Below the pieces are notes generated by a model, which did no database searches, was not told where the DNA came from, and saw only the letters and a list, made by a program, of their open reading frames with translations. This document shows, piece after piece, positions 41,013-49,624 of a stretch of DNA of 64,000 nt. Within the stretch, counting starts at the first letter, position 1, and every line of letters begins with the position of its first letter. This DNA is from Halorussus aquaticus (lineage in GTDB: Archaea > Halobacteriota > Halobacteria > Halobacteriales > Haladaptataceae): assembly GCF_024218795.1 (NCBI RefSeq), contig NZ_CP100400.1:1550001-1614000 (forward strand). The letters run 5' to 3'. The position numbers were made by a program, and so were the translations under genes.

Positions 41013-41051
41013 GCGCCGGACTCCCGGTTCACGGGCACACGCTATCCACAC

Positions 41052-42215
41052 ATGAGCTACACAGATACGGTACGCGACCGCGTCCGAGACCGCGACTTGG
41101 GAGTCGTCGTCGCGGGCGTCGTCGTCGCCGCGGCGCTCGTCGGCGCACCGCTGTTCCTCGGCCCGGTCGAGACCTCGCTGCTCATCACGATGCTGCTGGT
41201 CGCCATCTTCGGAACGGCGTTCAACCTCCTGTACGGCTACACGGGACTGCTCTCGTTCGGCCACGCGATGTTCCTCGCGGTGGCGGCGTACGCGACGGCG
41301 AAGGTGTTCAACGTGGTCGGTCCGCTCCTCGGCGTCGAGCAACTGTTCGGCGGGGCCAGCGTGCTGGTGACGTTCGCGCTCGCGGTCCTGATAGGGGTGG
41401 CGACGGCGACGCTACTGGCGATTCCCGTCGGCTACCTCAGCGTCCAACTGGAGGAGATATACTTCGCGATGATCACGCTGTCGTTCAGCATGGCGGTGTT
41501 CGTCGTCCTCCTGCAGGACATCACCGGCCAGTTCGCCGAAATCCTGCACCTCGGCGAGACCGCCAGCGAACTGCTCGCCACGAACGGCGACGACGGACTC
41601 ATAATCTCGTTCCGGGCCATGGGCGAGGTGGACCTGTTCGGGTGGACGTTCACGTTCATGAACATCGACGACTACCTCGCGTTCTACTTCGTGGTCCTGT
41701 CGGCCTTCGCGGCGTCGATGTACGCGCTCTGGCGAATCATTCGGTCGCCGTTCGGGCGGGTCTGCATGGCGATACGGGAGAACCCCGAGCGCGCCCGGTC
41801 CCTCGGAATCGACGTGACGCGCCACTCGTGGGCGACGTTCGTCGTCAGCGCGGCGTTCACCGGTCTCGTCGGGACGATGTGGGCACCCCTGCAGAGCAGC
41901 GTCGTCCCCGGCATCGGCCACTGGACGTTCTCGGCCACGCCCGTGCTGGTGACGGTCATCGGCGGCCCGTACTCGTTCCTCGGTCCGACGGTGGGCGCGT
42001 TCGTCTACGAGTACCTCCGGTTCACCATCGACCAGTACCCCGCGCTGGCGGCGCGCTGGCAACTGGTGTTCGGCGTCATCCTGCTGGCGGTCGTGATGTT
42101 CTTCGAGAACGGCGTCACCGGCGGCATCAAGCGCCTCTGGCGTCGCGCCCGCGACGGTCTCGGCTCCGGCGACGCAGTCACGGGCGAGGTCAGAGGCGGC
42201 CGCGAGGGCGAGTAG
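41052..42215 (+). CDS. livM: Branched-chain-type ABC importer permease LivM (system 1)
   Basis: A 387-residue permease with about nine hydrophobic segments. The LivM hallmarks are AFNLLYGYTGLLSFGHAMFLAVAAY, QLEEIYFAMITLSFSMAVF, the coupling helix RSPFGRVCMAIRENPERARSLGIDV, and VLVTVIGGPYSFLGPTVGAFVYEYL. It follows the binding-protein gene by 39 bases. A charged C-terminal tail (RARDGLGSGDAVTGEVRGG) is cytoplasmic. The 278 bases after it carry no gene; the promoter of the next gene lies there. Confidence 0.9.
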   Translation: MSYTDTVRDRVRDRDLGVVVAGVVVAAALVGAPLFLGPVETSLLITMLLVAIFGTAFNLLYGYTGLLSFGHAMFLAVAAYATAKVFNVVGPLLGVEQLFGGASVLVTFALAVLIGVATATLLAIPVGYLSVQLEEIYFAMITLSFSMAVFVVLLQDITGQFAEILHLGETASELLATNGDDGLIISFRAMGEVDLFGWTFTFMNIDDYLAFYFVVLSAFAASMYALWRIIRSPFGRVCMAIRENPERARSLGIDVTRHSWATFVVSAAFTGLVGTMWAPLQSSVVPGIGHWTFSATPVLVTVIGGPYSFLGPTVGAFVYEYLRFTIDQYPALAARWQLVFGVILLAVVMFFENGVTGGIKRLWRRARDGLGSGDAVTGEVRGGREGE

Positions 42216-42493
42216 CGTTCCAACGCCTCGATGCGGCCGGAGGCATCGACACCCCTCCGCCAACCGGTCGTCCCGCGCTTCGACTGGTCGTCCTGCTCTT
42301 CGACCGGTCGTCTCGCTCGCCGACGGGCGAGTCGCATCTCCGCTGAAGTTCGCACCGCCCGCCGACGCGTTCTAACAACGATTACGAAATTACTGTGAAA
42401 GAGTACCGATATTGTGGCAGAGATGTATTTCCTTTACAGAGATAACTACCCTCCGGTGGAGTTAAGGTCGGATGTCACGAAACGTCGTACCGT

Positions 42494-44458
42494 ATGACAG
42501 TTTCTGACATCCGACGCGTGACCGTTCTCGGAGCGGGCAACATGGGCCACGGAATCACCGAAGTCGCCGCCCTCGCCGGGTACGACGTCACGATGCGCGA
42601 CGTCGAGACGGACCTCGTGGAGGACGGCTACGACGACATCGAGTGGAGTCTGGAGAAGTTGGCCGAGAAGGACCGACTCGACGAGTCTGTCGAGGCGATT
42701 CTGGGCCGCATCGACACGACGACCGACCTCGAAGCGGCGGTGGCCGACGCCGACATCGTGATAGAGGCCGCGCCCGAGCGGATGGACCTCAAGAAGGACA
42801 TCTTCGGCGATTTGGACGAGTTCGCGCCGGACGACGCGATACTCGCGTCGAACACGTCGAGTCTGAGCATCACCGAGATGGCGACCGCGACCGCCCGGCC
42901 CGAGCAGGTGGTCGGGATGCACTTCTTCAACCCGCCGGTGAAGATGGACCTCGTGGAGGTCATCTACGGCGAGGAGACGAGCGACGACACCGCCGAGACC
43001 GCCTACGAGTTCGTTGAGTCGCTGGGCAAGACGCCCATCTACGTCCGAAAGGACGTGAACGGCTTCGTCGTCAACACGGTCCTCGGACCGTTCACCGACG
43101 AGTCGGCGTGGATGGTCTCGAACGGCGAGGCGACGATTCGGGAGGTCGACGCCGCCATGGTCCACCGGCGGGGCTACCCGATGGGTCCCTTCGAACTCGC
43201 GGACCTCACCGGCATCGACGTGGGCTACCACGTCCGGAAGGAGGCGGGCCGACCCATCCCCCCGATTACCGAGGAGAAAGTCGAGAACGACGAACTCGGC
43301 CGGAAGACGGGCAAGGGCTTCTACGACTACGAAGACGGGGAGGGCGTGAACTACGAACCCGGCGATGGCGAGGAGTTCGACACTCTGCGCGTCGAGGCCC
43401 GGATGGTCAACGAGGCCGCGCGACTCGTGGGCGACGACGTGGCGACGCCCGAGGAGATAGACACCGGGGTCAAACTCGGTCTCGGCTTCCCCGAGGGCAT
43501 CTGCCGACGCGGCGACAAACTCGGTCTCGACGCGGTCCTCGACAAACTCCGGACCCTCCGCGAGGAGACCGGCGAGGACAGATTCGAACCGGACGACTAC
43601 CTCGTGGAACTGGTCGAACAGGGACGGACCGGCGAGGAAGCGGGCGCTGGCTTCCACGAGTACGGCAGTTCGGGGGGCGACGGACCGGGCGACTACCGCC
43701 TGCTGAAATACGACCTCTCGGACGACGGCCTGCTCGCGGTCGAACTCGACCGCCCCGAGCGCATGAACGCGCTGTCCGCGGACCTGCTGAGCGAGATAGA
43801 CGACCTGCTCTCGTCGGTCGATACCGACGACGTTCGATGCGTCACCTTCGAGGGCGCGGGCGACCGGGCGTTCAGCGCGGGGGCCGACATCGGCGGGTTC
43901 GCGGACATGGACCCCACCGACGCGATGGACGTGACCCCCGCGTTCGAGACGGTCAACGACTTCGAGCGGCCCGTCATCGCGAAGGTGGACGGCTACTGCC
44001 TCGGCGCGGGACTCGAACTCGCGCTGGCCTGCGACCTCCGCATCGCCACCGAGGATTCCCAGTTCGGGTCGCCCGAAATCGGTCTCGGACTCATCCCCGG
44101 CGGCGGCGGCACCCAGCGCCTGCTCCGACTGCTCGGCGAGACGCGGGCCAAGGAACTGGTGTTCCGGGGCAACCGCATCGACGCCGAACGCGCCGAGGAG
44201 TGGGGACTGGTCAACCGCGCCGTCCCCGAATCGGAGTTCGAGGACACCGTCTCGGAGTTCGTGGCGGACGTGCTGGAGGGGCCGCCCGTCGGCCTGAAGG
44301 TCGCCAAGAAGGTGATGAACGAGGGCGCGGACGCCAGCCTCGACGCCGCGCTCGCGATGGAGAGTCAGGGCTTCGGCCTGCTGATGAGTACCGACGACGT
44401 GCGCGAGGGGACCGCGGCGTTCCGCGACGACCGCGACCCCGAATTCACCGGGGAGTGA
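42494..44458 (+). CDS. Bifunctional 3-hydroxyacyl-CoA dehydrogenase / enoyl-CoA hydratase
   Basis: A 654-residue fusion performing two successive beta-oxidation steps. The N-terminal half (1-390) is the dehydrogenase: VLGAGNMGHGITEVAA NAD loop, ASNTSSLSITEMA, GMHFFNPPVKMDLVEVI with the catalytic His, and VNGFVVNTVLGP. The C-terminal half (about 405-654) is a crotonase: ELDRPERMNALSADLL, FSAGADIGGFADMD oxyanion hole, YCLGAGLELALACDLRIA, and GLIPGGGGTQRLLRL with the catalytic Glu region. Order is dehydrogenase first, the reverse of bacterial FadB and usual in archaea. PaaI and MaoC genes follow within a few bases. Confidence 0.93.
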   Translation: MTVSDIRRVTVLGAGNMGHGITEVAALAGYDVTMRDVETDLVEDGYDDIEWSLEKLAEKDRLDESVEAILGRIDTTTDLEAAVADADIVIEAAPERMDLKKDIFGDLDEFAPDDAILASNTSSLSITEMATATARPEQVVGMHFFNPPVKMDLVEVIYGEETSDDTAETAYEFVESLGKTPIYVRKDVNGFVVNTVLGPFTDESAWMVSNGEATIREVDAAMVHRRGYPMGPFELADLTGIDVGYHVRKEAGRPIPPITEEKVENDELGRKTGKGFYDYEDGEGVNYEPGDGEEFDTLRVEARMVNEAARLVGDDVATPEEIDTGVKLGLGFPEGICRRGDKLGLDAVLDKLRTLREETGEDRFEPDDYLVELVEQGRTGEEAGAGFHEYGSSGGDGPGDYRLLKYDLSDDGLLAVELDRPERMNALSADLLSEIDDLLSSVDTDDVRCVTFEGAGDRAFSAGADIGGFADMDPTDAMDVTPAFETVNDFERPVIAKVDGYCLGAGLELALACDLRIATEDSQFGSPEIGLGLIPGGGGTQRLLRLLGETRAKELVFRGNRIDAERAEEWGLVNRAVPESEFEDTVSEFVADVLEGPPVGLKVAKKVMNEGADASLDAALAMESQGFGLLMSTDDVREGTAAFRDDRDPEFTGE

Positions 44459-44462
44459 CCGC

Positions 44463-44945
44463 ATGAGCGAGGAGTTCGCCGCGGGCGGCGACTCGCCCGC
44501 GGACGCGGCGGCCGAGATGCAGGCGTTCGTGGACCGCCACGGCTACCTCTCGTGGCTCGGTGTGACGGTCGAGGCGGTCGAACCCGGGCGAATCGTCATG
44601 TCGGTCCCGTACGAGGAGAAGTTGGTCAACCCCGACCCGGACGGGACCCCGGTCGTCCACGGCGGCATCGCGGCGACGCTGGTGGACACCGCCAGCGGGT
44701 TCGCCCTGCGGACCACGTTCGAGGACCCGGCCGAGGCCGCGCTCACGACCACCGACCTGAACGTCTCGTACCTCCGGCCCGCGACGGGCGACCTCCGGGC
44801 CGAGGCCGAGGTGGTCCGGGCGGGCGGGTCGATGGGCGTGACCGAGGTCACAGTCACGAGCGAGCGACCCGACGACGGCGAGGAGGCGACCGAAGTCGCG
44901 GTCGGACGCGCGAGCTATCGACTGTTCCGGGGTGAGACGGCGTGA
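44463..44945 (+). CDS. PaaI-family hotdog thioesterase
   Basis: A 160-residue acyl-CoA thioesterase. The core reads SWLGVTVEAVEPGRIVMSVPY and VVHGGIAATLVDTASGFALRTT, where HGG and the Asp of LVDTA are the catalytic and oxyanion features of PaaI-type enzymes. Closing strands are DLNVSYLRPATGDLRAEAEVV. It lies 4 bases after the dehydrogenase/hydratase fusion and overlaps the MaoC gene by 4 bases. It probably releases CoA from dead-end or aromatic acyl-CoA intermediates of the same route. Confidence 0.88.
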   Translation: MSEEFAAGGDSPADAAAEMQAFVDRHGYLSWLGVTVEAVEPGRIVMSVPYEEKLVNPDPDGTPVVHGGIAATLVDTASGFALRTTFEDPAEAALTTTDLNVSYLRPATGDLRAEAEVVRAGGSMGVTEVTVTSERPDDGEEATEVAVGRASYRLFRGETA

Positions 44946-45379
44946 GCCTCTCGTTCGACGAACTCGACGTGGGCCGCCGAATCACCACTCCGACGCGGAC
45001 CGTCACCGAGGCCGACGTGACCAACTTCGCGGGCGTGAGCGGCGACTTCAACCCGCTCCACACGAGCGAGACCGTCGCGGCGGAGTCGGCGTTCGGCGAA
45101 CGCGTGGCCCACGGGGCGCTCGTCTTCTCGATGATGACCGGTCTCGCGCGGCGCTCGGGCGACCGGCGCGCCGACGTGGTTGCGTTCTACGGCGTGGACC
45201 GACTCCGGTTCACCGCCCCGGTCGAGTTCGGCGACACGATTCGCGTCGAGATGGAACTGGTCGAGAAGGACGAACGCGACCACCCGACCGCGAGCGGCGT
45301 GGTCCGGTACGAGACCGAAGTGCTGAATCAGCGCGACGAAACCGTCCTGTCGTGCGAACTGCTCTCGCTCGTGAAGTAG
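44942..45379 (+). CDS. MaoC-like (R)-specific enoyl-CoA hydratase
   Basis: A 145-residue single hotdog-domain hydratase. It has the MaoC motif FAGVSGDFNPLHTSETVAAESAFGERVAHGALVFSMMTG, in which D and H of the D-x-N-P-L-H stretch are catalytic. The end (TASGVVRYETEVLNQRDETVL) matches short archaeal MaoC proteins. GTG start overlaps the thioesterase stop (GTGA). It would provide the R-enantiomer route beside the S-specific crotonase domain of the upstream fusion. Confidence 0.88.
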   Translation: MSLSFDELDVGRRITTPTRTVTEADVTNFAGVSGDFNPLHTSETVAAESAFGERVAHGALVFSMMTGLARRSGDRRADVVAFYGVDRLRFTAPVEFGDTIRVEMELVEKDERDHPTASGVVRYETEVLNQRDETVLSCELLSLVK

Positions 45380-45450
45380 GCGACGGGAGCGTTGCGGGAC
45401 GAGCGTCCGAGACAGTCACGCGGCGCTCATCGGCCGATTCTCCGCGTCGT

Positions 45451-48400
45451 TCACTCGCGTGAGGTGGTCTGGACGCCCGTGAACTCGAAGCGCGCGCCGC
45501 CTGACTCGCTCTCGGTGACAGCGTAGCCCCACTCGTAGACCTCCGCGAGTTTCCGGACGAACGCCAACCCGATTCCGCTTCCGCCGCTATCTGCGGTCGT
45601 CGTGTACCCTTCCTCGAACACCGCGTCTCGGTCCTCCGGAGGGATGCCGTCCCCGTCGTCGGCCACGTAGAACCCGTCTTCGAGTTCGCCGACCGTGACT
45701 GTCACGTCGTCGCCGCCGTGTTCCACGGCGTCCTCGTGAGCGTGTGAACGAGGACTCGCCGAACCGTGTTCGACGGCGTTTTCGAGCAGGTTCCGGAACA
45801 GGTGGTCGATGTACGTCTCGTCGGCCTCGACGACGACGTCGATTTCGGACCGGAGTTCGGCGTCGGAGGTGTCCACGTCCGCCCACGCCTGCTCGGCGAC
45901 GTCCGAGAGGTCCACCGGCGCGCGCTCGCCGACCGCCTCACAGCCGCGGGTCAGCACCAGCATCACGTCCACCATGTCCTCGATGCGGTCGAACGCCTCG
46001 GTCACGTACCCGACCGCCTCGGAGTCGGCCTCGTCGGAGAGCTGTTGGCTGTATATCTGGCCTATCATGGTCGGGTTACGGAGTTCGTGGGCGAGCATGC
46101 TGGCGAAGTTCTCCAGCCGACTGTTCTTTCGCTCCAGTTCCTCCTCCCGATGCGTGCGTTCGAGTTCGTAGCTCATGCACTGGCCCATCAGTTCGAGGAA
46201 CGTCTCCTCGGCGTCGGTGAACGTCGCGTCTCGCGGCGAGAGGTCCGTGAAACAGATAGTGCCGTACGCGTCGTCGCCCGCCGTCAGTTGCACCCCGGCG
46301 TAACACGCGAGGCCGAACTCGTGGTAGAGGGCGTCGCCGTCCCACCCGGCGGCCTCGGCGTCGGCGACGCTGACCGGACTCCCCGTATCGACGACCTGAC
46401 GACAGTAGTTGTCCGTCAGCGGCGGCGTGAGCGTCCCCTCCCCGAGGTCGGGGTGGCTGCCGTGCATCTGCTTTATCTCGAACGCCTCCTCGCGCTCGCG
46501 GGTCACCATCCCTACCGGGAGGTCGAGGTGTTCGCTTCCCAGTTCGAGGAGTCGCTCGAACTTCTCGTCGGTCGATAGCTCGTTGTCGGCCGTTATCTCG
46601 TACAGTTCTCGCTGGGACTGTTTGTACTCGCGCTGTTCGAGTTCGTAGCTCACCCACTGGCCCATCAGTTCGATGAACGTTCGTTCCGTGTCCGAGAACT
46701 GGCGGTCGCGGGGTTCCGTACTCCCGAACCAGAGCGTCCCGTACGCCGTGGTCCCGCTGGAAACCTTCGTGCCGAGGTAACTCGTCAGTCCGAACTCCCG
46801 GTGAATCGAGTCCTCGGCCCACTCGGTCCCCCTGACGTCGGCCATACTGACCGGGGTTTCGCTCTCGATGGTCTGGCGACAGAAGCAACCGTAGCCCGGG
46901 TCCGACCAGAGTTCGGCGTCGTCGCCGACGCCGAGGCCGACCCCTTTCTCCAACCGGAACGGGCCGTCCCACGACGGGAGGTGGTTGAGTCCCGCCATCT
47001 CGAGACCGAATCGCTCGCGGCCCAACTCGAACAGCGCGTCGAGTTTCTCCTCGAACGACAGACTGGGGTCGGACGTGATGTCGTAGCTCTCCCGCAGGAA
47101 CGATTCGCGCTGGCGGCGTTCGAGTTCGTACTTGACCCACTGGCTGATCAGGTCGAGGAACGTCCGCTCGGTGTCGGTAACGGGTTCGTCGCGCGGTTCG
47201 TTCGAGACGAACCAGAACGTCCGGTCGGCGTCCCCGTCGATTTCGAGATAGGTCCCGAAGTACGTCCGTACGCCGAACTGTTCGTAGCACAGTTCCCCTT
47301 CGAAGCCGTCGCCCACGGGGTCGGTGACCGCGACCGGTTCGGCGTCGGTGGTCGCCGCGTCGCCCTCGGTGACCACCCGGCAGTAGGTCTCCGAGAGGTC
47401 GGCCTGCGCTCCGGGGACGAGGTGGTCGTGGTCGTCGCTGACCATCTCGATCTCGAAGGAGTCGGTGTCGGGGACTACCTTGGCCAGTCCGCCGAGGTCG
47501 AGACCGAACTGTTCGCACCCGAGGTCACACAGCGCGTCGAGTTTCTCCTCGAACGACAGGGTAACGTCGGACGTGATGTCGTAGCTCTCTCGCAGGAACG
47601 TTTCGCGTCGGCGGCGTTCCAGTTCGTTGCCCATCCACTGGCCTATCAGGTCGAGGAACGAGCGCTCCCAGCGAGTGTAGTGCTCCTCGCGCGGCGTCTC
47701 GGACGCGAAACACAGCGTCCCGTACTCCTCGCCGCCGACGTGGACGGTCGTCCCGAAGTAGGCGTCCAGTCCGAACCGTTCGTAGGCGGGGGCGTCCGTC
47801 CATCCGGCGTCCGCGGCGTCTCGGACGGCTATCGGTCCGGGCGAGGCGAGTAACCGCTCGCAGTTCGTGTCGCAGAGCGAATCCGTGACGCCCGGTCGAA
47901 TCTGCTCGTTGGGGCCGACCGCATCGACGATAGTGAACGTGTCGTCGTCGGTGCGGGTGAAGTAGCCGATTTCGAGGTCGAACCGCTCGGTCCCGAACTC
48001 GAGCAGACGGCGGATTTTCTCCTCGAACGACCGGTCGGGGTCGGACGTTATCTCGTACAACTCCCGCTGGTCGCGTTCGCGTCGTCGGAGCGTGGCCTTC
48101 GCCACGGTTCGGTCCCGGAGCGTCCGGAGCATCCGTTCGTTCTCGCTGGCGGGCGCGTCCGGCCCGAGGAACTCCTCGGGCGGGGTGTAGTAGAAGTTGT
48201 GGCAGACCGCCCCGTCGTAGATGAGATGAGGGTGAGTTCGGATGACGTTCCGAATGGTCTCCGGCCCGAACTGCTCGCGGTCGTACTGACAGAGCGCGAG
48301 GCAGTCCTCGTCGGAGAAGAGGTCGTTTACTCTCGCCTCGTACTGCATGAACTGCTCGACGGTCGTGGCGGCGTCTCGGAGCCACGTCGTCTCGGCGACG

Positions 48401-48876
48401 ATTCGGAGCGCCTCGAACTCCTCGGTGGCGGCCGCGACGGTGTCGGCGTAGAACTCCAGCATCTCGTCCGCAGAGAACGTTCCGTCGCGGAGATAGGTGT
48501 CCTGCACCGTGTGGAACGATAGCGCTCCCGAATCGAGTGCGGTATCGACGTCGAGTCCGGCGTCCCGCACCGCCGCCCGGACCTCGGCTTCGGCGGTTTC
48601 GTCCACGACGTACAGGACGCGCTCGCCGCGTTCGAGACCGTGGCGGACGAACGGGACGGCGGCGGCGAACTTCTCTTCGGTCGTCTCGTAGATCTGTGCG
48701 AAGTGGTCGTTGCAGGTGTGGTCGTCGAGCGACTCGACGGGACCGTCGAACTCCCGATTGGACTGGAACGTCTCGAGTTCGGTTTCGAGGGTTCGAGACG
48801 GTTCCGCTGTGGTCGGAGATGCGTGTTCGCTCACGTCGCCGTCCCCCTCCCCGTCGGGCGAAAATCTCTCGGCCAC
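45451..48876 (-). CDS. MEDS / four-GAF sensor histidine kinase
   Basis: An 1141-residue cytosolic sensor kinase. An N-terminal MEDS domain (about 55-215) reads HFAQIYETTEEKFAAAVPF then GLERGERVLYVVDE. Four GAF-like modules of about 165-170 residues follow, each opened by a similar helix (LYEITSDPDRSFEEK, SYDITSDVTLSFEEK, SYDITSDPSLSFEEK, LYEITADNELSTDEK) and closed by an ELERR-type helix. The kinase core has the H-box MLAHELRNP, N-box RNLLENAVEHGS and G-boxes GDGIPPEDRD and GGSGIGLAF. No membrane helix is present. The start is GTG 48876 (GTG 48834 is an alternative); a TATA-like TAAGTTTTT lies about 45 bases upstream. A palindromic insert duplicates part of the N-box. Confidence 0.85.
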   Translation of the reverse strand: MAERFSPDGEGDGDVSEHASPTTAEPSRTLETELETFQSNREFDGPVESLDDHTCNDHFAQIYETTEEKFAAAVPFVRHGLERGERVLYVVDETAEAEVRAAVRDAGLDVDTALDSGALSFHTVQDTYLRDGTFSADEMLEFYADTVAAATEEFEALRIVAETTWLRDAATTVEQFMQYEARVNDLFSDEDCLALCQYDREQFGPETIRNVIRTHPHLIYDGAVCHNFYYTPPEEFLGPDAPASENERMLRTLRDRTVAKATLRRRERDQRELYEITSDPDRSFEEKIRRLLEFGTERFDLEIGYFTRTDDDTFTIVDAVGPNEQIRPGVTDSLCDTNCERLLASPGPIAVRDAADAGWTDAPAYERFGLDAYFGTTVHVGGEEYGTLCFASETPREEHYTRWERSFLDLIGQWMGNELERRRRETFLRESYDITSDVTLSFEEKLDALCDLGCEQFGLDLGGLAKVVPDTDSFEIEMVSDDHDHLVPGAQADLSETYCRVVTEGDAATTDAEPVAVTDPVGDGFEGELCYEQFGVRTYFGTYLEIDGDADRTFWFVSNEPRDEPVTDTERTFLDLISQWVKYELERRQRESFLRESYDITSDPSLSFEEKLDALFELGRERFGLEMAGLNHLPSWDGPFRLEKGVGLGVGDDAELWSDPGYGCFCRQTIESETPVSMADVRGTEWAEDSIHREFGLTSYLGTKVSSGTTAYGTLWFGSTEPRDRQFSDTERTFIELMGQWVSYELEQREYKQSQRELYEITADNELSTDEKFERLLELGSEHLDLPVGMVTREREEAFEIKQMHGSHPDLGEGTLTPPLTDNYCRQVVDTGSPVSVADAEAAGWDGDALYHEFGLACYAGVQLTAGDDAYGTICFTDLSPRDATFTDAEETFLELMGQCMSYELERTHREEELERKNSRLENFASMLAHELRNPTMIGQIYSQQLSDEADSEAVGYVTEAFDRIEDMVDVMLVLTRGCEAVGERAPVDLSDVAEQAWADVDTSDAELRSEIDVVVEADETYIDHLFRNLLENAVEHGSASPRSHAHEDAVEHGGDDVTVTVGELEDGFYVADDGDGIPPEDRDAVFEEGYTTTADSGGSGIGLAFVRKLAEVYEWGYAVTESESGGARFEFTGVQTTSRE
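45731..45754. repeat. Intragenic palindromic insert in the kinase ATP-lid region
   Basis: TCCTCGT (45731-45737) and ACGAGGA (45748-45754) are perfect arms. On the coding strand the unit encodes PRSHAHED. It is flanked by two 18-base copies differing at 3 positions that each encode (N/D)AVEHG, so the N-box ending is duplicated on either side of the insert. Sister of the unit at 28441-28496. Confidence 0.65.
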
Positions 48877-49073
48877 AGTGTCGTTTTCATACAGTACGAA
48901 CAGTGTTTCTGCAGGGAAAAACTTACTGCAGGCACCGTACGGCCCGTCAGGTTCGTTGTCAGGGACCCCGACGAGGGGGTGGGCGTGTGAACTGTCCGTG
49001 TCGCTCTCCGGTACGATGGGGGCGGCGCGCTTTCGGGGTGTTCGATGGAAAAGAACCGTCTCGCGGCGACCCG

Positions 49074-49601
49074 CTACTCCGGGCGTTCGCCGTTCAGGCT
49101 GTCGAATATCTCGGGGTCGGTGCCGAACTTGAGGACGTTGTGGATGACCGAGTTGCGGATGTTGGCGATGACGTCGCCGTGTTCCTTGTAGCACTCGTGA
49201 ATCCACCGGGACTCGTCCTCCCGCGTGGGGAACATCATCACGGTCTTCCACTGGTACTCGCCGTCCGAGAGGAAGTAGAACAGGGTGTGGGGGTCGTCGC
49301 GGATGTACTCCATCGCGTCGCGCCACCCGGACTCGAAGTTCTCGGGGTTGAACTTGAACTCGAACAGGCCGAAGATGTAGTACTCCTCGTTGGGGATGAT
49401 GGCCTCCCGGAAGACGCCCTCGTTGCGCATCTCCCGGATGGACTCGCTCACGGTGACGTGGGACACCTCGATGTCGTACTCCTCGGCGAGAATCGTGGTG
49501 AGTTCCCGCGAGGACAGTTGCGGGTCCCGCGTCAACTCCCGCAGGATGGCGATGTCCCTGTCCTTGAAGTTCCAGTTCGGTGATTCGGTTCCGTCGGTCA
49601 T
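49074..49601 (-). CDS. Winged-helix transcriptional regulator (Lrp-type HTH)
   Basis: A 175-residue protein. Residues 12-70 form an AsnC/Lrp-like HTH: FKDRDIAILRELTRDPQLSSRELT, then VSHVTVSESIREMRNEGVFR as recognition helix and wing. The rest (EEYYIFGLFEFKFNPENFES, HTLFYFLSDGEYQWKTVMMF) is beta-rich and not an obvious RAM domain; it may be an effector domain. ATG 49601 directly precedes the HTH; the longer frame upstream is a shadow of the hydrolase. It is the last of three minus-strand genes (acyl-CoA dehydrogenase, hydrolase, regulator) and may control local acyl-CoA genes. Confidence 0.82.
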   Translation of the reverse strand: MTDGTESPNWNFKDRDIAILRELTRDPQLSSRELTTILAEEYDIEVSHVTVSESIREMRNEGVFREAIIPNEEYYIFGLFEFKFNPENFESGWRDAMEYIRDDPHTLFYFLSDGEYQWKTVMMFPTREDESRWIHECYKEHGDVIANIRNSVIHNVLKFGTDPEIFDSLNGERPE

Positions 49602-49624
49602 GGTCTTGGCTTCCCGCGAGCGGT

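Noticed and set aside
39552-41342. 596-codon minus-strand frame over the system 1 binding-protein gene
   Set aside because: Antisense shadow; the plus strand has a Tat signal and binding-protein fold.
42446-44464. 672-codon open frame antisense to the 3-hydroxyacyl-CoA dehydrogenase/enoyl-CoA hydratase fusion
   Set aside because: It is a GC-rich shadow frame; the plus strand encodes complete, motif-rich domains and the antisense product has no recognisable domain.
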